NCBI GenBank assembly: GCA_035235625.1
Contig: CP141140.1
Span: forward strand, 52,571,351-52,635,350
DNA length: 64,000 nucleotides
DNA from: Saururus chinensis
Lineage: Eukaryota; Streptophyta; Magnoliopsida; Piperales; Saururaceae
Direction: 5' to 3'
Shown here: positions 1 to 12,569 of the stretch, piece after piece
Layout: each line of letters opens with the position of its first letter
How positions within the stretch are numbered: the stretch's first letter is position 1
Notes under the pieces: generated by a model
What the model was told of the DNA's origin: nothing
What the model saw: only the letters and a program-made list of their open reading frames with translations
Database searches by the model: none
Translations under genes and position numbers: made by a program

Positions 1-1610
1 CCCATACTGCATAAGAACACAACCCAAACCATGAAGTGAAGCATCACTATGACCACATATCCACCACTCCCATAAGGCAAAGTTTAGACCGGAGCTGAAG
101 TCAATCTCTTCTTCAACTCTTAGAAGCTCTCTTCACATGCTTGATTCCACTCAAATTTCTCATTCTTCTTGGTCAACTTGGTCATAGGGCTTGCAATGAT
201 AGAAAAGCCCTCAATGAACCTACAGTAGTACCGAGCAAGTCCTAAGAAACTGCGAACCTCTGATGCACTCTTCGGTTGCTCCCACTTCAACACGGCTTCA
301 ACTTTCGAGGGATCAACCACTACACCATCTTTCGATATAACATGACCAAGGAAATGCACTTTCTTGAGTCAAAATTCACACTTATCAAACTTCGCAAAGA
401 GCTAATGCTCCTGTAATGTTTGCAGAACAATTCTCAAATGTGCTTCATGCTCTTCCTCATTGGCTAAATAGATCAGAATATCATTCACAAATATGATCAC
501 AAATCGATCCAAATAAGGCCGGAAGACTTGATTCATCAGATCCATGAACAAGGCTGGTGCATTGGTGAGACCAAAAGGCATCACTAGGAACTCATAATGC
601 CCATATCGGGTACATAATGCCATCTTCGACACATCATTAGGATGGATCCAAAGTTGGAGAAAACTTGAGCTTAGATCGATCTTAGAGAAGGCTTGTGCTT
701 GCTGCAATTGATTAAACAAATCATCAATCCTGGGTAAAGGGTACTTTATTTTTATGGTTACCTGATTTAGCATTTGGTAGTCAATGCACAACTAAAGAGA
801 ACTATCATTCCTCCGTAAAAATAAGACCGGCGCGCCCCAAGGAGATGCACTCAGCGTGATGTAACCCTTATCCATTAGGTCTTGCAGCTGAGTCTTAAGT
901 TCCTTAAGTTCAACCAAAGCCATACGATAGGGAGCTTTAGATATGGGAGTAGTGCCTGGAATGAGATCGATATGGAACTCTATCTCCCTCTCTAATGGCC
1001 AACCTGTTAAGTCACTAGGGAAGACATAAGAAAACTTCGCTACAACTCAAATGGAATCCAAAGAAGGTAACTTTCACTACATTCATTCCCAAGACACTTA
1101 CAAGGAAAGCCTCACATCCCTTATAGATCCACTTCTTGGCTTTGGATGAAGATACCAAAAACTTGCCACTAGGACACTTAACCCCTTGAAAGATAAAAGG
1201 CTTAGCTCTTGGCAAATCAAACATCACCTTTCTCCCTCGACAATCCACATGCACATGATACTTAGACATCATATCTGTGCCAAAAATCACATCAAAATCA
1301 ATCATTGGAAAGATAATCAAGTCAACATGCAACACATGCCCATCAATCATCATGGAAACCATCTCAATATACTCTCTTGCCCGAAGTGAAGACAATGGTG
1401 TAGACACTTGCAAAGGAATTGACAACACTTTAAGACCAACACCAATCTCATGAGCAAAACGCTGGGAGATGAAAGAATGAGAGGAACCGGTATCAAATAA
1501 TACTCTAGCATAGTGTGAGACAATGAGAATCATACATTCCACCATGCCCGAGGAGTTGGCCGCCTCCTGCACCGATATAGCGAACATTCTCCCATCATTA
1601 GATGGCTTCT
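1..1610 (-). pseudogene. Ty3/gypsy pol remnant: protease, reverse transcriptase, start of RNase H region
   Basis: This is the protease-polymerase part of a Ty3/gypsy retrotransposon, read from right to left and cut by the window edge. The protease lies at 1587-1015, with the retropepsin active-site motif FDTGSSHSFIS (DTG at 1494-1486). The reverse transcriptase follows: a PISKAPYR-type block near 930, LCIDY at 791, [12 protein letters not shown] near 580, and the polymerase box FVNDILIY near 480. RT continues to FLGHVISKDG and VRSFLGLARYY at 359-120. The frame is broken by a TAG at 792-794, and by a TAG and a TGA between 400 and 360. The first Asp of the catalytic DD pair is Asn. It belongs with the gag pieces at 3658-3948 and 5396-5590 and with the LTR at 5822-9186. 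The RT resembles Del/Tekay-type chromoviruses; the lineage is inferred. It is not functional. Confidence 0.93.
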
Positions 1611-3657
1611 TGTGGTATCCCGTGTTCCAATAACACTTAACCCAAGAAGGTTAGGGGTAATTATATAATTTTAGTTAAATTTTAATAAGATTTTAGGAAT
1701 AAAATTCCTATATTTGGTTAGAGCTCGAAGTAACGAGCATAAGGAATCAAAGAACACACGAATCGGAGGTCGGGAACAAAAGTTAAGACCTCGGGAAGCA
1801 TGCCACATAGGCGGGACCCACTTTAAAAGTACAAGATAATCTACTCATGTGCAGTTTAGTTTTGAAGGGCTCATTGATACGAGTCCATCGGTACTAAGAA
1901 CATGCAATTCCAACTTCAGGATAAAAAGTTATCGCATTTTAAAGTTTGAATTGTATTTGATTAAAATAATAATAAAATATTATTATTAAATTCAGAAACG
2001 GACAAAATAGCTGGCGTCATTGCTGACGCCAGCGGCTGGAGCTGAGCAGGAAACAGAGTTGACCCACCACGCTGCGGAAACGGCGCAGGATTGCGGTCGT
2101 CTGCCTGACGCGTGTCCCATACAATCACACGGCGGTCCGAGCGATGCGCGAGGGACACGTGCATCGTGTGTTAGACGTGTGGTGTGGCAGTGCACGCCGC
2201 ACATAGTGCGGTGATGCGTGCATCACACGTACATTATGCGTGCCACCTTCAGTTGGTGGCCCAACCAAAATGTGCCACATGGCGCGAGCGCTTGCGCGCA
2301 TCTTTCCCATTCCGCTTTTCACTCGCATGCCTTTTCATTATAAATACATTTTCGTTCATTCTTCCAGAGAACTTTCTGGAGTCATTCTGAGTCCGTTTTC
2401 TTCCGTTCAAAAAGTGTTCTTAACTAATTCGAGGGTGTTCTATGCAATAAAAGTGTCTATTCCTTGAGTTAGCAACCTTATCTAAGGGAAATGTCCTGGG
2501 GCATGGGGAAGTTCTGCCTGCCGCCTACGAGCGAGGGAAGGAAAAAATATCCCTAGGCATGTGGAGGTTCTGCCCATTGCCTAAGGGTGCAGGAAGGGAA
2601 AAGTTTCTCCGGGTAAGAGGAGGTTCTGCCTACTGCCTACAGGCACAGAAAGGGAAAAGTGTCCCCGGGCATGGGGAGGTTCTGCCCACTGCCTACAGGT
2701 GCGAGAAGGGAAAAGTGTCTCCGGGTAAGGGGAGGTTCTGTCTGCTGCCTATGGGCGCAGGAAGGGTAAAGTGTTTTGAAGTTAGAGGTTCTGGCTGCCA
2801 TCTCAGGATCAGAAAGGGAGGACGCCCTGAGGAAACGAGCAACTCTGAACATCGCCACTTCCGAAATTGGAGGGGAGTATGCTTTTCTGACCTTCTAGTT
2901 TAATATGATTTATATGAATGCACTTCTTAATTAGTAATATACTAATTAAGATATATTATTTGCTATGATGTAATACATGCTGATATGTTTCTATTTAATC
3001 TACTTTGATTTATTCTGTTGTGATTTAAAATGCTCTGTTGTGACTTGACATACTCCGATCTGATATGACTGGTATGGTCGGATAAAATTTGATATGATTT
3101 GATAGGATCTCATATGATCCAACATGCTCTGTAGTGTGTTCTGCTCCGCTCTATGATAGAGTGGGACGTGTGTTTTGTTAGTGTTCTTGTCACCTATGTG
3201 AGATGTGTATTTTACTGATTTTTTGGCTTCCGTTTGACTCCGATAATTTATAAGATTTTCGTTGGATTCCGAATGAATTATTCAGATATAAAGTATACAT
3301 ATTTTATCGTATATGATTTTCTGATGCCTAGTGAATGTATTAGCCATTAGGCAGAACTACGTTTGGATCCGATTATATTGGAATAACGTCAGAGATGGTA
3401 TCCAATATGTACGTACGCAACCAACGATAAAATAACGTTGGCCCGATCCAAATTAGTTATAAAATTAGGTTTGTTCTGACCTACGCGCAACGAAGCACTA
3501 AAGCTCGTAGTGCGTAGAAGAATGTTATGACTCTCACACTCAGAGTCTGCAGCTCCTGGTCAGTCGGTTTTAATTTTTCCTCTAATTTTATGAACTCCGA
3601 TTATGTTTTTCGAACTAACCCCCAGTCCGGGTCAGGTTTGCGGGTCGGGGCATTACA
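1611..3657 (+). mobile_element. Family-A solo LTR (2,047 bp) inside the gypsy element
   Basis: The segment starts TGTGGTATCCCGTG and ends GGCATTACA. It is flanked by an exact 5-bp duplication CTTCT (1606-1610 and 3658-3662). The same sequence family forms both LTRs of the element at 17039-26913 and the solo LTRs at 27678 and 36602. A TATA box (TATAAATA, 2339-2346) and an AATAAA signal (2446-2451) fit an LTR promoter and poly(A) region. No internal domain remains, so it is a solo LTR left by recombination. Removing it rejoins gag and protease of the host gypsy element. Confidence 0.93.
2514..2790 (+). repeat. 56-bp tandem hairpin array in family-A LTR
   Basis: Five units begin at 2514, 2570, 2626, 2682 and 2738, exactly 56 bp apart. 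Each has a core like TGCCC-TTGCCTA-GGGCA that can fold into a small hairpin, followed by an AAGGGAAAAGTGTCTCCGGG-like stretch. It lies downstream of the LTR TATA box, so it would be transcribed. Open frames across it are a by-product of the repeat. Confidence 0.88.
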
Positions 3658-3948
3658 CTTCTTCCCCTTAGCATCCTACTGCCTGGTCGGTGGTCTCACA
3701 TGTGGTGCTCCCTATTGCCTGAGACTAGTGTTAGGTGGCATTGGTGGACGTCTCAGTGCATCGTTAGCCACCTGAGGACACTCGTTAGTGTAGTGCCCCT
3801 TCTGTCGACATCCATAGCAAGTCACCCTAGCACGGAGGTCAAGGTGGTCTTGCTACACCTGGTGAGTGTTATGCCTCGCATGATGACCATCACGACACTT
3901 ATGGTTCCGGCGGTTATGGGAATCCTCCTGTCTCGGCCTCTTGGGCTG
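3658..3948 (-). pseudogene. Ty3/gypsy gag C-terminal fragment with zinc knuckle
   Basis: On the minus strand the motif CYGCRQKGHYTNEC at 3819-3778 is a CCHC zinc knuckle of the retroviral nucleocapsid type (CX2CX4HX4C). Upstream is a basic, glycine-rich stretch around 3940-3830, typical of the gag end that binds RNA. Downstream, after the solo LTR at 1611-3657 is removed, the frame runs toward the protease at 1587. The gag middle is missing; the family-D LTR at 3949-5328 separates this piece from the gag start at 5396-5590. It is part of the same dead element as the pol remnant. Confidence 0.85.
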
Positions 3949-5395
3949 TGATTATTTATAATTAAACCCTTTGTAAGTGTACAAGGTAATTGTACTAGGA
4001 TAACTATTTTAAGGTTGTTGAACCTCATAGATGGATGAATTATAACTAAATCTAAGAGAGGAATTTGTTAATTAAAAACTGAAAGAACTTAAACTTTAAT
4101 TAAGCAAAGGAAGTAATCACTACATTAAAAGGAAGAGATCAATATGATAAAAATTTATTTAGGAAATCGAATCCACTATAGAACCATAACAATTTATTAA
4201 CCTTTAATCTAAATTTAGTGTGAATATGAGTAAGTATTCTCAGCTACAAGCTAGAATTACTTCGACAATAGCACGAATACACTAAACTTAACTATAGGCA
4301 TGACTCGTCTCATCTTAGTATAACTCATCCAATTTATTAATTATATGAACATTAAAATTAATGCATGACTATATAATCTAAATCACAAAAATTAGAATCA
4401 ATGTAAATATCAAAACCACATCAATCCATCATCTACAAGACAATAAATCAACATAGATTTGATTAAACATGAAAAACTTTTCCATTAAAAGGAAATCTTT
4501 ATCATACAATTGTCATTATTCATAAGTGAGATCTAAATTAAAAAAAAGAAACTAAAACTCATCTATAGCTTCATCAACTCCTAAGTAAAAGAAAAATCTA
4601 GCCTTACATGGTAGAATAAAGCTCTTGAATCTCCATTGAAAACTTTGAATGATCTTCCATCTTCTTCCTTCTTCTCTTCAGAAAATCTACTAAAAAAACC
4701 TTTAATTTCAAGCCAAATATGTCTTTATAGGCATTGGAATAATAGGAGGAAGTTTAATATGAAAAAGACTCAAATTTGGCTCAAAATAGCAAACTGCGCA
4801 TTATCCCATTTGATCGCCCTGCATGCCCCCTTCGAACGGCTATACTGTTTCTGCAATCTGAACAGTTTTGCTCAGTTTAGTGTCCAGATTCTGTTTAGGA
4901 AGCTAAGTCTCTTCACTGTACATTCCATATTCATGTCCAGTTTTCTACTATGTTCATTAAACTCTTTCTTTCATGTCCATATTAGTTTCCAACCTATTTG
5001 TAATTCCAAAAGTTGTTCAAATCATTTTAAAGCAAAACAAAAGTGTTTTGAATTATTCCAAACACTGTTTAATACCTCTATAAGTGCACCTTACCTACAA
5101 AACATAAAAACTTTGCATTTTTGAAATATAGAATATAATTAAGATCCCAATTTGATTCAAATACATGCCAAAACTACTAATAACTCCCAAATTAGTTAAT
5201 AATTAAACTAAAATATTAATATCTAACTTAATATAAATAAACCATAATTAATCCTAAATTAACCTCATACTATACTAGCAAGTAAGGTAAAAATGTATAT
5301 AAAATAGATATATATTTCATACTTATCAAATACCCTCAAACCTATATTTTGCTAGTCCAAGAGCAAAACAAAACAACTAATCTAGAAAAAAATGT
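3949..5395 (-). mobile_element. Family-D LTR (3949-5328) with short internal tail
   Basis: On the minus strand the LTR begins TGATAAGTATGAAAT at 5328 and ends in ATCA at 3949. A second copy of the same family is at 50959-52309. The tail at 5329-5395 reads on the minus strand as a TTTGCTCTTGGACTAGC-like stretch followed by the purine-rich TTTGAGGGTATT just before the LTR. This resembles the 3' end of a gypsy internal domain with its polypurine tract. A TATA-like CCTATAAAGACA lies near 4725. No target duplication was found, so the insertion is probably truncated. It interrupts the gag of the surrounding gypsy element. The 162-residue open frame at 4636-5124 inside it has no recognisable domain. 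Confidence 0.72.
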
Positions 5396-5590
5396 CACTT
5401 TCGTAGGGAATCACGATTGCATTTAGCTTCTTGAATCCCTTGAGTGAGAGAGACTTAGACCCGCTACCAGCAGCATGCTTAGCCTGGACGACCTGTGTTA
5501 ACCCCTCGATGGTGGTCAACCAGCGTAAACCTTGGGGTCTCGGGCACCCGATGGTTATTACCGCCTACATGATTAGATCCAGCCATCTAC
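5396..5590 (-). pseudogene. Ty3/gypsy gag N-terminal fragment
   Basis: On the minus strand an ATG near 5587 opens a short frame starting MAGSNHVGGNN that stops after about 35 codons. A neighbouring frame continues as TTIEGLTQVVQAKHAAG and KSLSLKGFKKLNA, which looks like gag sequence, so one frameshift is likely. It lies about 210 nt downstream of the primer binding site at 5801-5812, the expected place for gag. The gag then breaks off at the family-D insertion. Identification as gag rests on position rather than on a known motif. Confidence 0.6.
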
Positions 5591-5800
5591 AAAACAACAT
5601 GACATTAATCATACATCCTAATAACTCAAAGCAACACAATCCACCAAGCAAAACAAACAACACACTCAAGCGAACAAACATTCAAGACAAACAACTAATG
5701 GAATTCTACATCGCTAGTCATATCTAGACCTTGATCATCTCACAACCCATTAATCTTTAAGACTCATCACCTAACCTTATTTACTCTTCGACAAAGAGGC

Positions 5801-5812
5801 GCACCGATACCA
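5801..5812 (-). other. Primer binding site, initiator Met-tRNA type
   Basis: The minus strand reads TGGTATCGGTGC, close to the common plant LTR-element site TGGTATCAGAGC that pairs with the 3' end of initiator Met-tRNA. It begins 9 nt after the LTR end at 5822. This sets the orientation of the gypsy element and shows that 5822-9186 is its 5' LTR. Confidence 0.8.
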
Positions 5813-5821
5813 AAAACATTC

Positions 5822-8800
5822 TGTCACGCGCCATCGCCCGCCTAACCCGAGCTAAACCTGATCAAAAGGCCAGTCTAAGCACACGGGCGCGACTAAATTA
5901 CATTGCGAAAAACTCTTAATCAGGTATTCAACACATACACGAAGTCACACACCATTAGTCCTTTACGCCAGAGAAATAAGGTAAAAAAAAAAGGATAATA
6001 ATTCTGAAATTAATCCTCACTCTCAACCCACATACATAACATTCTAGGCAAACTCGTAATAAGAAGATTCTAGACAAGTCTAAAAGCATAAGATATACAT
6101 GAGTCTGAAACATAATCATCCATACAAAGTGTTCTATGATCATAATAGCATAAATTAGAAGACAAAATAACATCCTGAGGCATCCATGCCTGTTCCCACG
6201 CATATCCCGATCGTCCCTCATATAGGGAATCTTGATTAACTGCATGTCACGCCATGCAGCCCCAAAATAAAATACATAAAGAGGGGTGAGTAAAACTCAG
6301 TAAGGTTTGAAAGAAGGTAACATTAATAAGAAAACAACTATGGCACATCAACATGGAAATTCATATCCATATTTCACATAATATCCTCGTTTTTGATTGA
6401 TTTCCTTATCATACCCTTATTTACCCATAGGTAATCATCCCGCACACAAGTATCTCATACATACTAATTATGGCATGAATAATCACATTATGACATAACA
6501 TCCATTATGCATAATAAGTGATTTTCATCAATCACATATTCATAAACATCGTATATAACCTGCATGAATAATGTCTCTAACACACATTCAAATCATGCAT
6601 AATAAACCGTTCTCCTTCAAAACTTCCAACATGCATAACACTTGTCTCCAATACGCAATCACATAATGTATATTCATTTCATTCATCCATAGACCATTCA
6701 CCCTGCACGATAAGAGTCACAATCGCACGATACTAAATCAAGCATAATAAATCATATTCACATGTATCACATAATCTCAATTATCCCTACACAACCTGTG
6801 TAACCTGGGCATAATATAATCTAAAACACATGCAACATCAACAAATGGTGAATGTCTCCATCATGGAGAGAAATGCAATCATGCCATAGAGGCTAGACAT
6901 AGTCCAATTTCCACGAAGGTAGCCTAAAGTATTCGGGGTAGTCAGCCCCTAAGTCTACTCGCCCAGGACAGTTATGGCCAAGAACGTCCTAATTCCCACA
7001 CAAGGAACTTAGAGCAGTGTGTTCTCTCAAGACATCTCTGTGGTGGAAGAGTTTGAATTCCCACACAAGGAACCTAGAACATGTAGTAGCCTGTGCACGA
7101 AGGCATACTACTCTAGATTCTCAGGGTCCATATGACTATCTCAAGAAAATCTCAACTGCATTACAAGTACACAACTCATCATCATTCAACTCATCTCAAC
7201 ATACACTTAAATCAACTCAACCCAGGGAGTATCTATGTTCCAAAAAAGGAACTCAAATCGAAATCATGTCCTTTTGGACCAACTGATTTTTGATAAGCCC
7301 ACGATCGATTAATCCGGTGCACAATCTCATATCATTGCATCTAATTGATCAACCACGGCTAAACTCAATAAAGTTTCAATCGAAAATCCGTTTCATGGCC
7401 CATGCAATGTGGTACATACGTGGGCAAGACATACATAAAACCTATTAATGAATCGTTCTTCTATCAGCCCCTCATTCATCATTCATAATCCTAGTGTCAA
7501 GCATTATCATAATCTTCCTCCACATGAGTGTGTAATAGTAGAAATATTCAACTCTAAGTATATAAACATTCTTTGTAAATAACTCACCACAAGTGCTCTT
7601 TAATATCTAATCATGGTTCCTAACTAACATCATGAGTGAAAACCATCAAAAATTATTAATCAAGTCAAATGTAACATCATGCTAAACCTATGCAAGCATA
7701 TTCACATCACACTTTAATCTAGACATGACACCATCATTCACTCATAATTTAATCACATTATATGAAGACATACAAGTTCATTCTCATGTTATAATCTTGC
7801 TAGAATCATGCTTAAAACATAAGGATTCATTCAATCATAGATTTAAAGTTAAACAATCCTAACATGTGTAGCCAACAACATGCAATTTTACATAATATTT
7901 AAATATTCTTCATAATTTTCAACATCAATATCATGCCCTTCCAGTGGCTCATTCTAACTCAAATTACTCAACATTAACATAAGAAATTGTATTTAAGAGT
8001 AAAATTATTAAAATAAGCAAAAGAAACAAAATCCCCAAAATTGAAGTATTGTCGTTCGAGCAGCCTATATGGCCATTCAAACACCATAACGGTAGTTCCT
8101 GGTTCGTCGTCCCCACTTCAAAATCAAAACTGAATCTTCTCATGTACCACTTAAATTACCAAATCCTACTCGCAAACATCACCAAAATCAAATCCATGCT
8201 TAATAAACATCAAATCTAGCCATTACCAAACAAAAACCCTAAGAAAATTCTTCAAAGATTAAACCTTTCTCAAATCACCATTAAAGCTCATAACTATGGA
8301 ACTAATTTCAAGACATCAACAAAAATCTAATTTGAAACCACATCAGTGTTTAAGTCCAAAGCACTTACCTTCCAACAACTTCTTTGACTCAAAATGGCTC
8401 TTCAAACACCTTCAAAACCTACCCAAAATATTATTTTTATTAATACTTCTCAAATCTGATTTTAGAACACCTAAAACCTTCAATAACAAGTAGATCTAGG
8501 GTTCAAGAGACCCAAAAATAAAATTCTCAACATTAGGTTTTGAAATAGAAACCCAAATCAGTAGTTTTTGAGTAAAAATTGAGATTAATCCAAAGCAAGG
8601 AAGGGATTTGAAAGATTTAAGAAAAACCCTAATAGATTAATAAAATATTAAGCAAATTCAAACCTTAATCTCCTTCTCTTTTAGGAAAATGGGGATTAGG
8701 CTTTGAAGCTCTAGGTCTCAAACCTTTCGCAATTAAGAAAGTGGTTGTGCCTTTCCTTTTATAATAAAGAGGTGGGTTAACCTAATGAATTTGTGGGGTG

Positions 8801-9186
8801 TAAATAAAATTTACTACTAAAAATGTATAAACCTGTTTATTTAAACCCAAATTGAAGTCAGTTTATGTAAATAAAATTTATTTTTTGTCTTAGGTTGATA
8901 TTAGGGTCATTTGGGAATAATAACCCAAATTTCGCAGATTGGGCTCACAGTGGGTCTCGCCCCCTAACTTTTCATGAAAAATAATAAAAATTCCAAAAAT
9001 TTCAAAAAAATTCAAAATGACTTTAATTAACTTTAAAACCATAATTGTGAAGGAAATTGTGGGTAAAACCTTTGTTAGACACTTAAAATTTTGAAAATAG
9101 TTAAAATCGATCATAATTTAGCATTAAACCATGAAATAATAATTAAACGGAAAAAAATAAACCGGTTCAAGTTTAGGTATCTTACA
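5822..9186 (-). mobile_element. 5' LTR of the large Ty3/gypsy element (family C, 3,365 bp)
   Basis: On the minus strand it starts TGTAAGATACC at 9186 and ends GCGCGTGACA at 5822, directly before the primer binding site. A TATA box (TTATAAAAGG) sits near 8760 on the minus strand. It is related to the solo LTRs at 55019-58543 and 60206-63095, to the remnant at 9187-10118 and to the inverted fragment at 24732-25859. A conserved hairpin lies at 6287-6299. The 96-codon open frame at 5955-6245 lies within this LTR and partly matches one in the 24732-25859 fragment because the DNA is homologous. The 3' LTR must lie left of the window. Confidence 0.88.
6287..6299 (-). other. Conserved LTR hairpin, copy 1
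   Basis: TGAGT-AAA-ACTCA is a perfect 5-bp stem with a 3-nt loop, followed on the sense (minus) strand by CACCCCTC. It lies 465 nt from the LTR 3' end. Matching hairpins occur at 11677, 25349, 55490 and 58949. Confidence 0.7.
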
Positions 9187-10118
9187 GTAAATCTTACTAT
9201 TTACAACCAAAAGTACTAAGAAATTGCAAGAAAGATTAAGCTTTTCTAAATCCACTATTAAAGCTCAACTCCATGCAATCCCACATAAAATTCAACCACA
9301 TTTCAAATCTCAAATCACATACCTATTTAGGATAAAATCCCTTACCTTCAGTAACTTTTTTGACTTTAAATCAATGCTCCAACTCCTTCAAAATCCTACC
9401 AACAATAGGGTTTTGTTAATACTTGTATAAATCTAATTAAAATGCCTAAATCACTAGAAAACTTGTAAATCTAGGGTTTATTGAGTTCAAAAATGAAATT
9501 CCTTTCGTAAGGGTTTGAAATATAGGTTAACATTAGTTGCTTTGTGGGTAGAAATCAATATTAAACCTTGGCAAAAGAAGAGATTTAGAAAGTTTAGGAG
9601 AAACCTTAAGAAATTAATGAAAAATCAAGCTCATCTTTACTATAATCACCTTTCCTTCTTTAGAAATGGGGATTAGGGCCTCATAAACTCTACATTCCAG
9701 CCCTTCCCAAGTGGAAAGTAGTTGTGCCTTTCTATTTATAGTAGGCACTAGGGTAGACCTAACAAATAGGTATGGTATAAATATAATTTAATACTAAAAA
9801 TGTAAAACTTGCTTATATTAAGCCTTAAATAATATCTAAAAGTTTTAAAATATTTAATTACAGTTATAAGTTATTTTTAGGGTTATTTGTGACCTATCAT
9901 CCCAAATTTGTATGTAATGCCAACGATGGGTCCTGCCCCTTAATTTTTCAGAAAAAAGTAAAAAATTCTGAAAATTTTAGAAAAATTTGCATTGACTTAT
10001 ATTAACAAAAAAACATGAAAGTGAATGAAAATTGATTAAAACCATTATTAACCGCCTTAAATTAAAAAATAAATCAGAACCGGCCAAATTAACATCAAAC
10101 CATACAAAATTATTTAAA
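9187..10118 (-). mobile_element. Remnant of an older family-C-like LTR, right part
   Basis: The sequence repeats the layout of 8220-9186: AAAGCTCA..CATA, the AGGGTTT-rich stretch, the TATA-bearing CTACTATAAATAG on the minus strand near 9740, and the GATGGGTCCTGCCCC block near 9925. It continues after the Mutator-like element at 16915-16945, which ends GGATCTTACA like other LTRs of this family. The gypsy element to the left apparently inserted into it, so its other part should lie beyond the window start. Confidence 0.72.
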
Positions 10119-10199
10119 TAAAATTAAGGGGAAATTATTACAATAATAATTTTAAAAAATTATTTACCAAACCAACCCACTCAGTCCTAGGCTCAGTCG

Positions 10200-11212
10200 G
10201 CTAGATCTCAGGTATGTGATTTTTTCCCCGTAATTTGCGTGGGTTCTTGTGGGATTTGTTTGAAATGGTGATTTAGTTAATAATTGTTGGGTTTCCTTTT
10301 TCTTTCAAGATAGAAAATTGGTTAAATTTGTTGAGTTTTGATCGATCGATAATTAGAGTGAAATGTGTAGCTTCGTATTTTATTGTTTGGTATTGCATAT
10401 GTTTTTAGGCTGATATTTGTAAATGCTGAGTTGATAATCTCATGTTTCGTTAAGTAAAGTAGTTATTTTGAGACAATTGATGAATCCATTATTAATGTAA
10501 TTTATTGTTGGTCAATTAAGTGAATAGAGATGGCAGAAGCAATGGTTAGTTTTTTACATAACTATGATAGACGCACAGAAGGATTATTAATTAAGAAACT
10601 GTCTACATATGATGAATTTGAGATGCGAGTAGCTAGCAAAGTTGGGTGGGATCGAAGAAGATGGAAAATTACTATAAAATATAATATTCCGACATATACA
10701 TCAAGAATTGGACTAATATGTATAAATGATGATGCATCAATGAGTTTTATGTTTCACTATTCGGGTCACATAATTTGTTTCGAGTTATTTCTTGAAAAAG
10801 AGGCTCGAGTGCCTAGTGAAAGGCGAAGCAGTTCACACAGGAGCTCTGAAAGAAATGTGAATAATGAAAGGCATATGCAAATGCCAGTGGACGATGAAGA
10901 ATGAAATTTATCCATGACAGTAGCTTCAAATGAACATCATAGGTTGTTTGCCCCTATTGACAATGGAAGTGGACATAATAGGAGGTAAGGTTTATTAAGT
11001 TGTGAATCCTGTTTGAATCTTATAATTGTCAATGAAATATAGGACGTTAAATTTTGAATTTTGTGTGTAATATGGAAGGTACACATCACATGCACACGAG
11101 CCATTTAGCTTTCAAATATCTCAAGGCGGTGCATAGTATGGAACTCAAAGTTTGATGGGCATTCATTACCCCTACACAAGTGTTGGACATACCGATGTTG
11201 GACCATCTAATC
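10200..11212 (+). pseudogene. Mutator-like transposase N-terminal remnant (open frame 10530-10904)
   Basis: The 124-residue open frame at 10530-10904 contains STYDEFEMRVASKVGW (residues about 25-40), then a KITIKYNIP strand and ICINDDASMSFMFHY. This is the pattern of the N-terminal domain of plant MuDR-type transposases: a LSYDEL helix, an IKYRxP strand, then a DDDVxFFL turn. A splice-donor-like CTCAG/GTATGTG near 10210 and an acceptor-like CTTTCAAG near 10310 suggest a 5' UTR intron. Further exon-like stretches follow at about 10917-10985 and 11077-11207 in another frame. The zinc finger and catalytic DDE core are absent. The Mutator-type inverted repeats around it support the call. It is a remnant, not a working gene. 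Confidence 0.78.
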
Positions 11213-11676
11213 TGTAACGCCCGAGATTTTTCATCCCTTTTTCTCAAAACTCATAGAAATTTTTTTTTTCCATAAATCGGAGTCAAAACGATAAAATCAA
11301 AACCTGTTTATAATTTAAAACATCATACGGTTAAACATCGTACTGCCAAATCAAATATCCTCAGGTGCTACTCGAAAACACACGTACGAATAAATTCTGC
11401 TATGATCATAGACTTTTAAATACAAATCACTCCCGGGCATCCCTGAGTACAAGTCCCCTAACAGTCCACTAACTGATCCAAATGAAAGTCCAGATAAACA
11501 TCATGATGTCTCATCTCACCCAATACAGGAGATCGTGGCACAAATAAACTCGCAGAGAGTCAAGCTGATACCTGAGTCAACGAGAATCAATCCACCGCTG
11601 AAACGAGCGTCCATCTCCAGGAGCTCTTCACACAACCTGCAAAACCTCCCGTACAACGGGGCTAAAAGTAGTAGGG

Positions 11677-11694
11677 TGAGTATTTTCATACTCA
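11677..11694 (-). other. Conserved LTR hairpin, copy 2
   Basis: TGAGTAT-TTTC-ATACTCA is a perfect 7-bp stem with a 4-nt loop, flanked by GGG as in the other copies. It lies 464 nt from the LTR end at 11213. The TAT/ATA pairs replace TTT/AAA pairs seen at 55490. Confidence 0.7.
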
Positions 11695-12133
11695 GTAGGA
11701 AAAATACCCAGTAGGGGAAATCCCAAACGGTGAACTCACAAGTTCATAAATCATGCGTCATGCAACACAAACATGAAGCAGAAGCATATCAATATCATGC
11801 TCAAACGCATACAATCATACCAAAGGCACCATCATGCCACAGACATACCGAAGGCACCATCGTGCCAAAATCATACTATCCAAACAACTTACACAAACAC
11901 CCTTATCCAGGGTCATACAAATTACTCGTACCACCGTACGCATACTCATACAGCATACGCATACTTGTACGACCTTACTCATACAATCGTATGCTCACTC
12001 ATACAGCTTACACATACATGTACGACCTTACTCGTACAATCAGACTCGTACGACCTTACTCGTACAGTCTGCACAAAATCATACTTACTGTCTTACTCAG
12101 AACCATATTCTCACAATCGTACTCATACTCTTA

Positions 12134-12300
12134 CAGTCGTGCTCATACTCATACGCTTATAGTCTTACTCATACTCATACGCTTACAGTCTTACTCATAC
12201 TCATACACTTACAGTCTTACTCATACTCATACGCTTATAGTCTTACTCATACTCATATACTTACAGTCTTGCTCATACACACTCTTACAATCCTGCTCAT
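12134..12300. repeat. 26-bp tandem repeat (TCATAC-rich)
   Basis: About six units of the form CAGTCTTACTCATACTCATA plus six bases start every 26 bp from 12134. Looser copies of the same TCATAC words begin near 11930. It is inside the 5.3-kb solo LTR. Confidence 0.85.
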
Positions 12301-12569
12301 ATACATACAGTCGTACTCACACTCGTGCAGTCGTACTCGTACACATATCAACGACCACTGAAGCTCATTACAACTAATAAGCTCCAGCGTCGAAATGGAA
12401 AAGAATGCCACTGGGGCAACACCTTAACCTCCGGGGATTGACTAGATGCCATGGACTTTTCCGAAGGTAAGGCACACCAATGTTCATGGGGCACTGGATC
12501 AAACAGGTAAGAGTAGATCCATGATACTACTTACCTGAGCGCGCAAACATAAACACCCACACATAAGGG

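Noticed and set aside
2559-2903. 114-codon open frame and similar ones at 28696-29217
   Set aside because: Products of the 56-bp hairpin array, which is not a multiple of three, so no constant protein repeat is encoded.
4636-5124. 162-codon open frame
   Set aside because: It is inside the family-D LTR, on the antisense strand, has no domain, and is not open in the second copy.
5955-6245. 96-codon open frame starting MQLIKIPYMRDD, also seen at 25403-25588
   Set aside because: The match reflects LTR homology; the frame length differs (96 against 61 codons) and the solo LTR at 55019 does not keep it.
11730-12377. 215-codon open frame rich in Tyr, Thr, His and Leu
   Set aside because: It is translated TCATAC-type tandem repeat; three phases are open at once.
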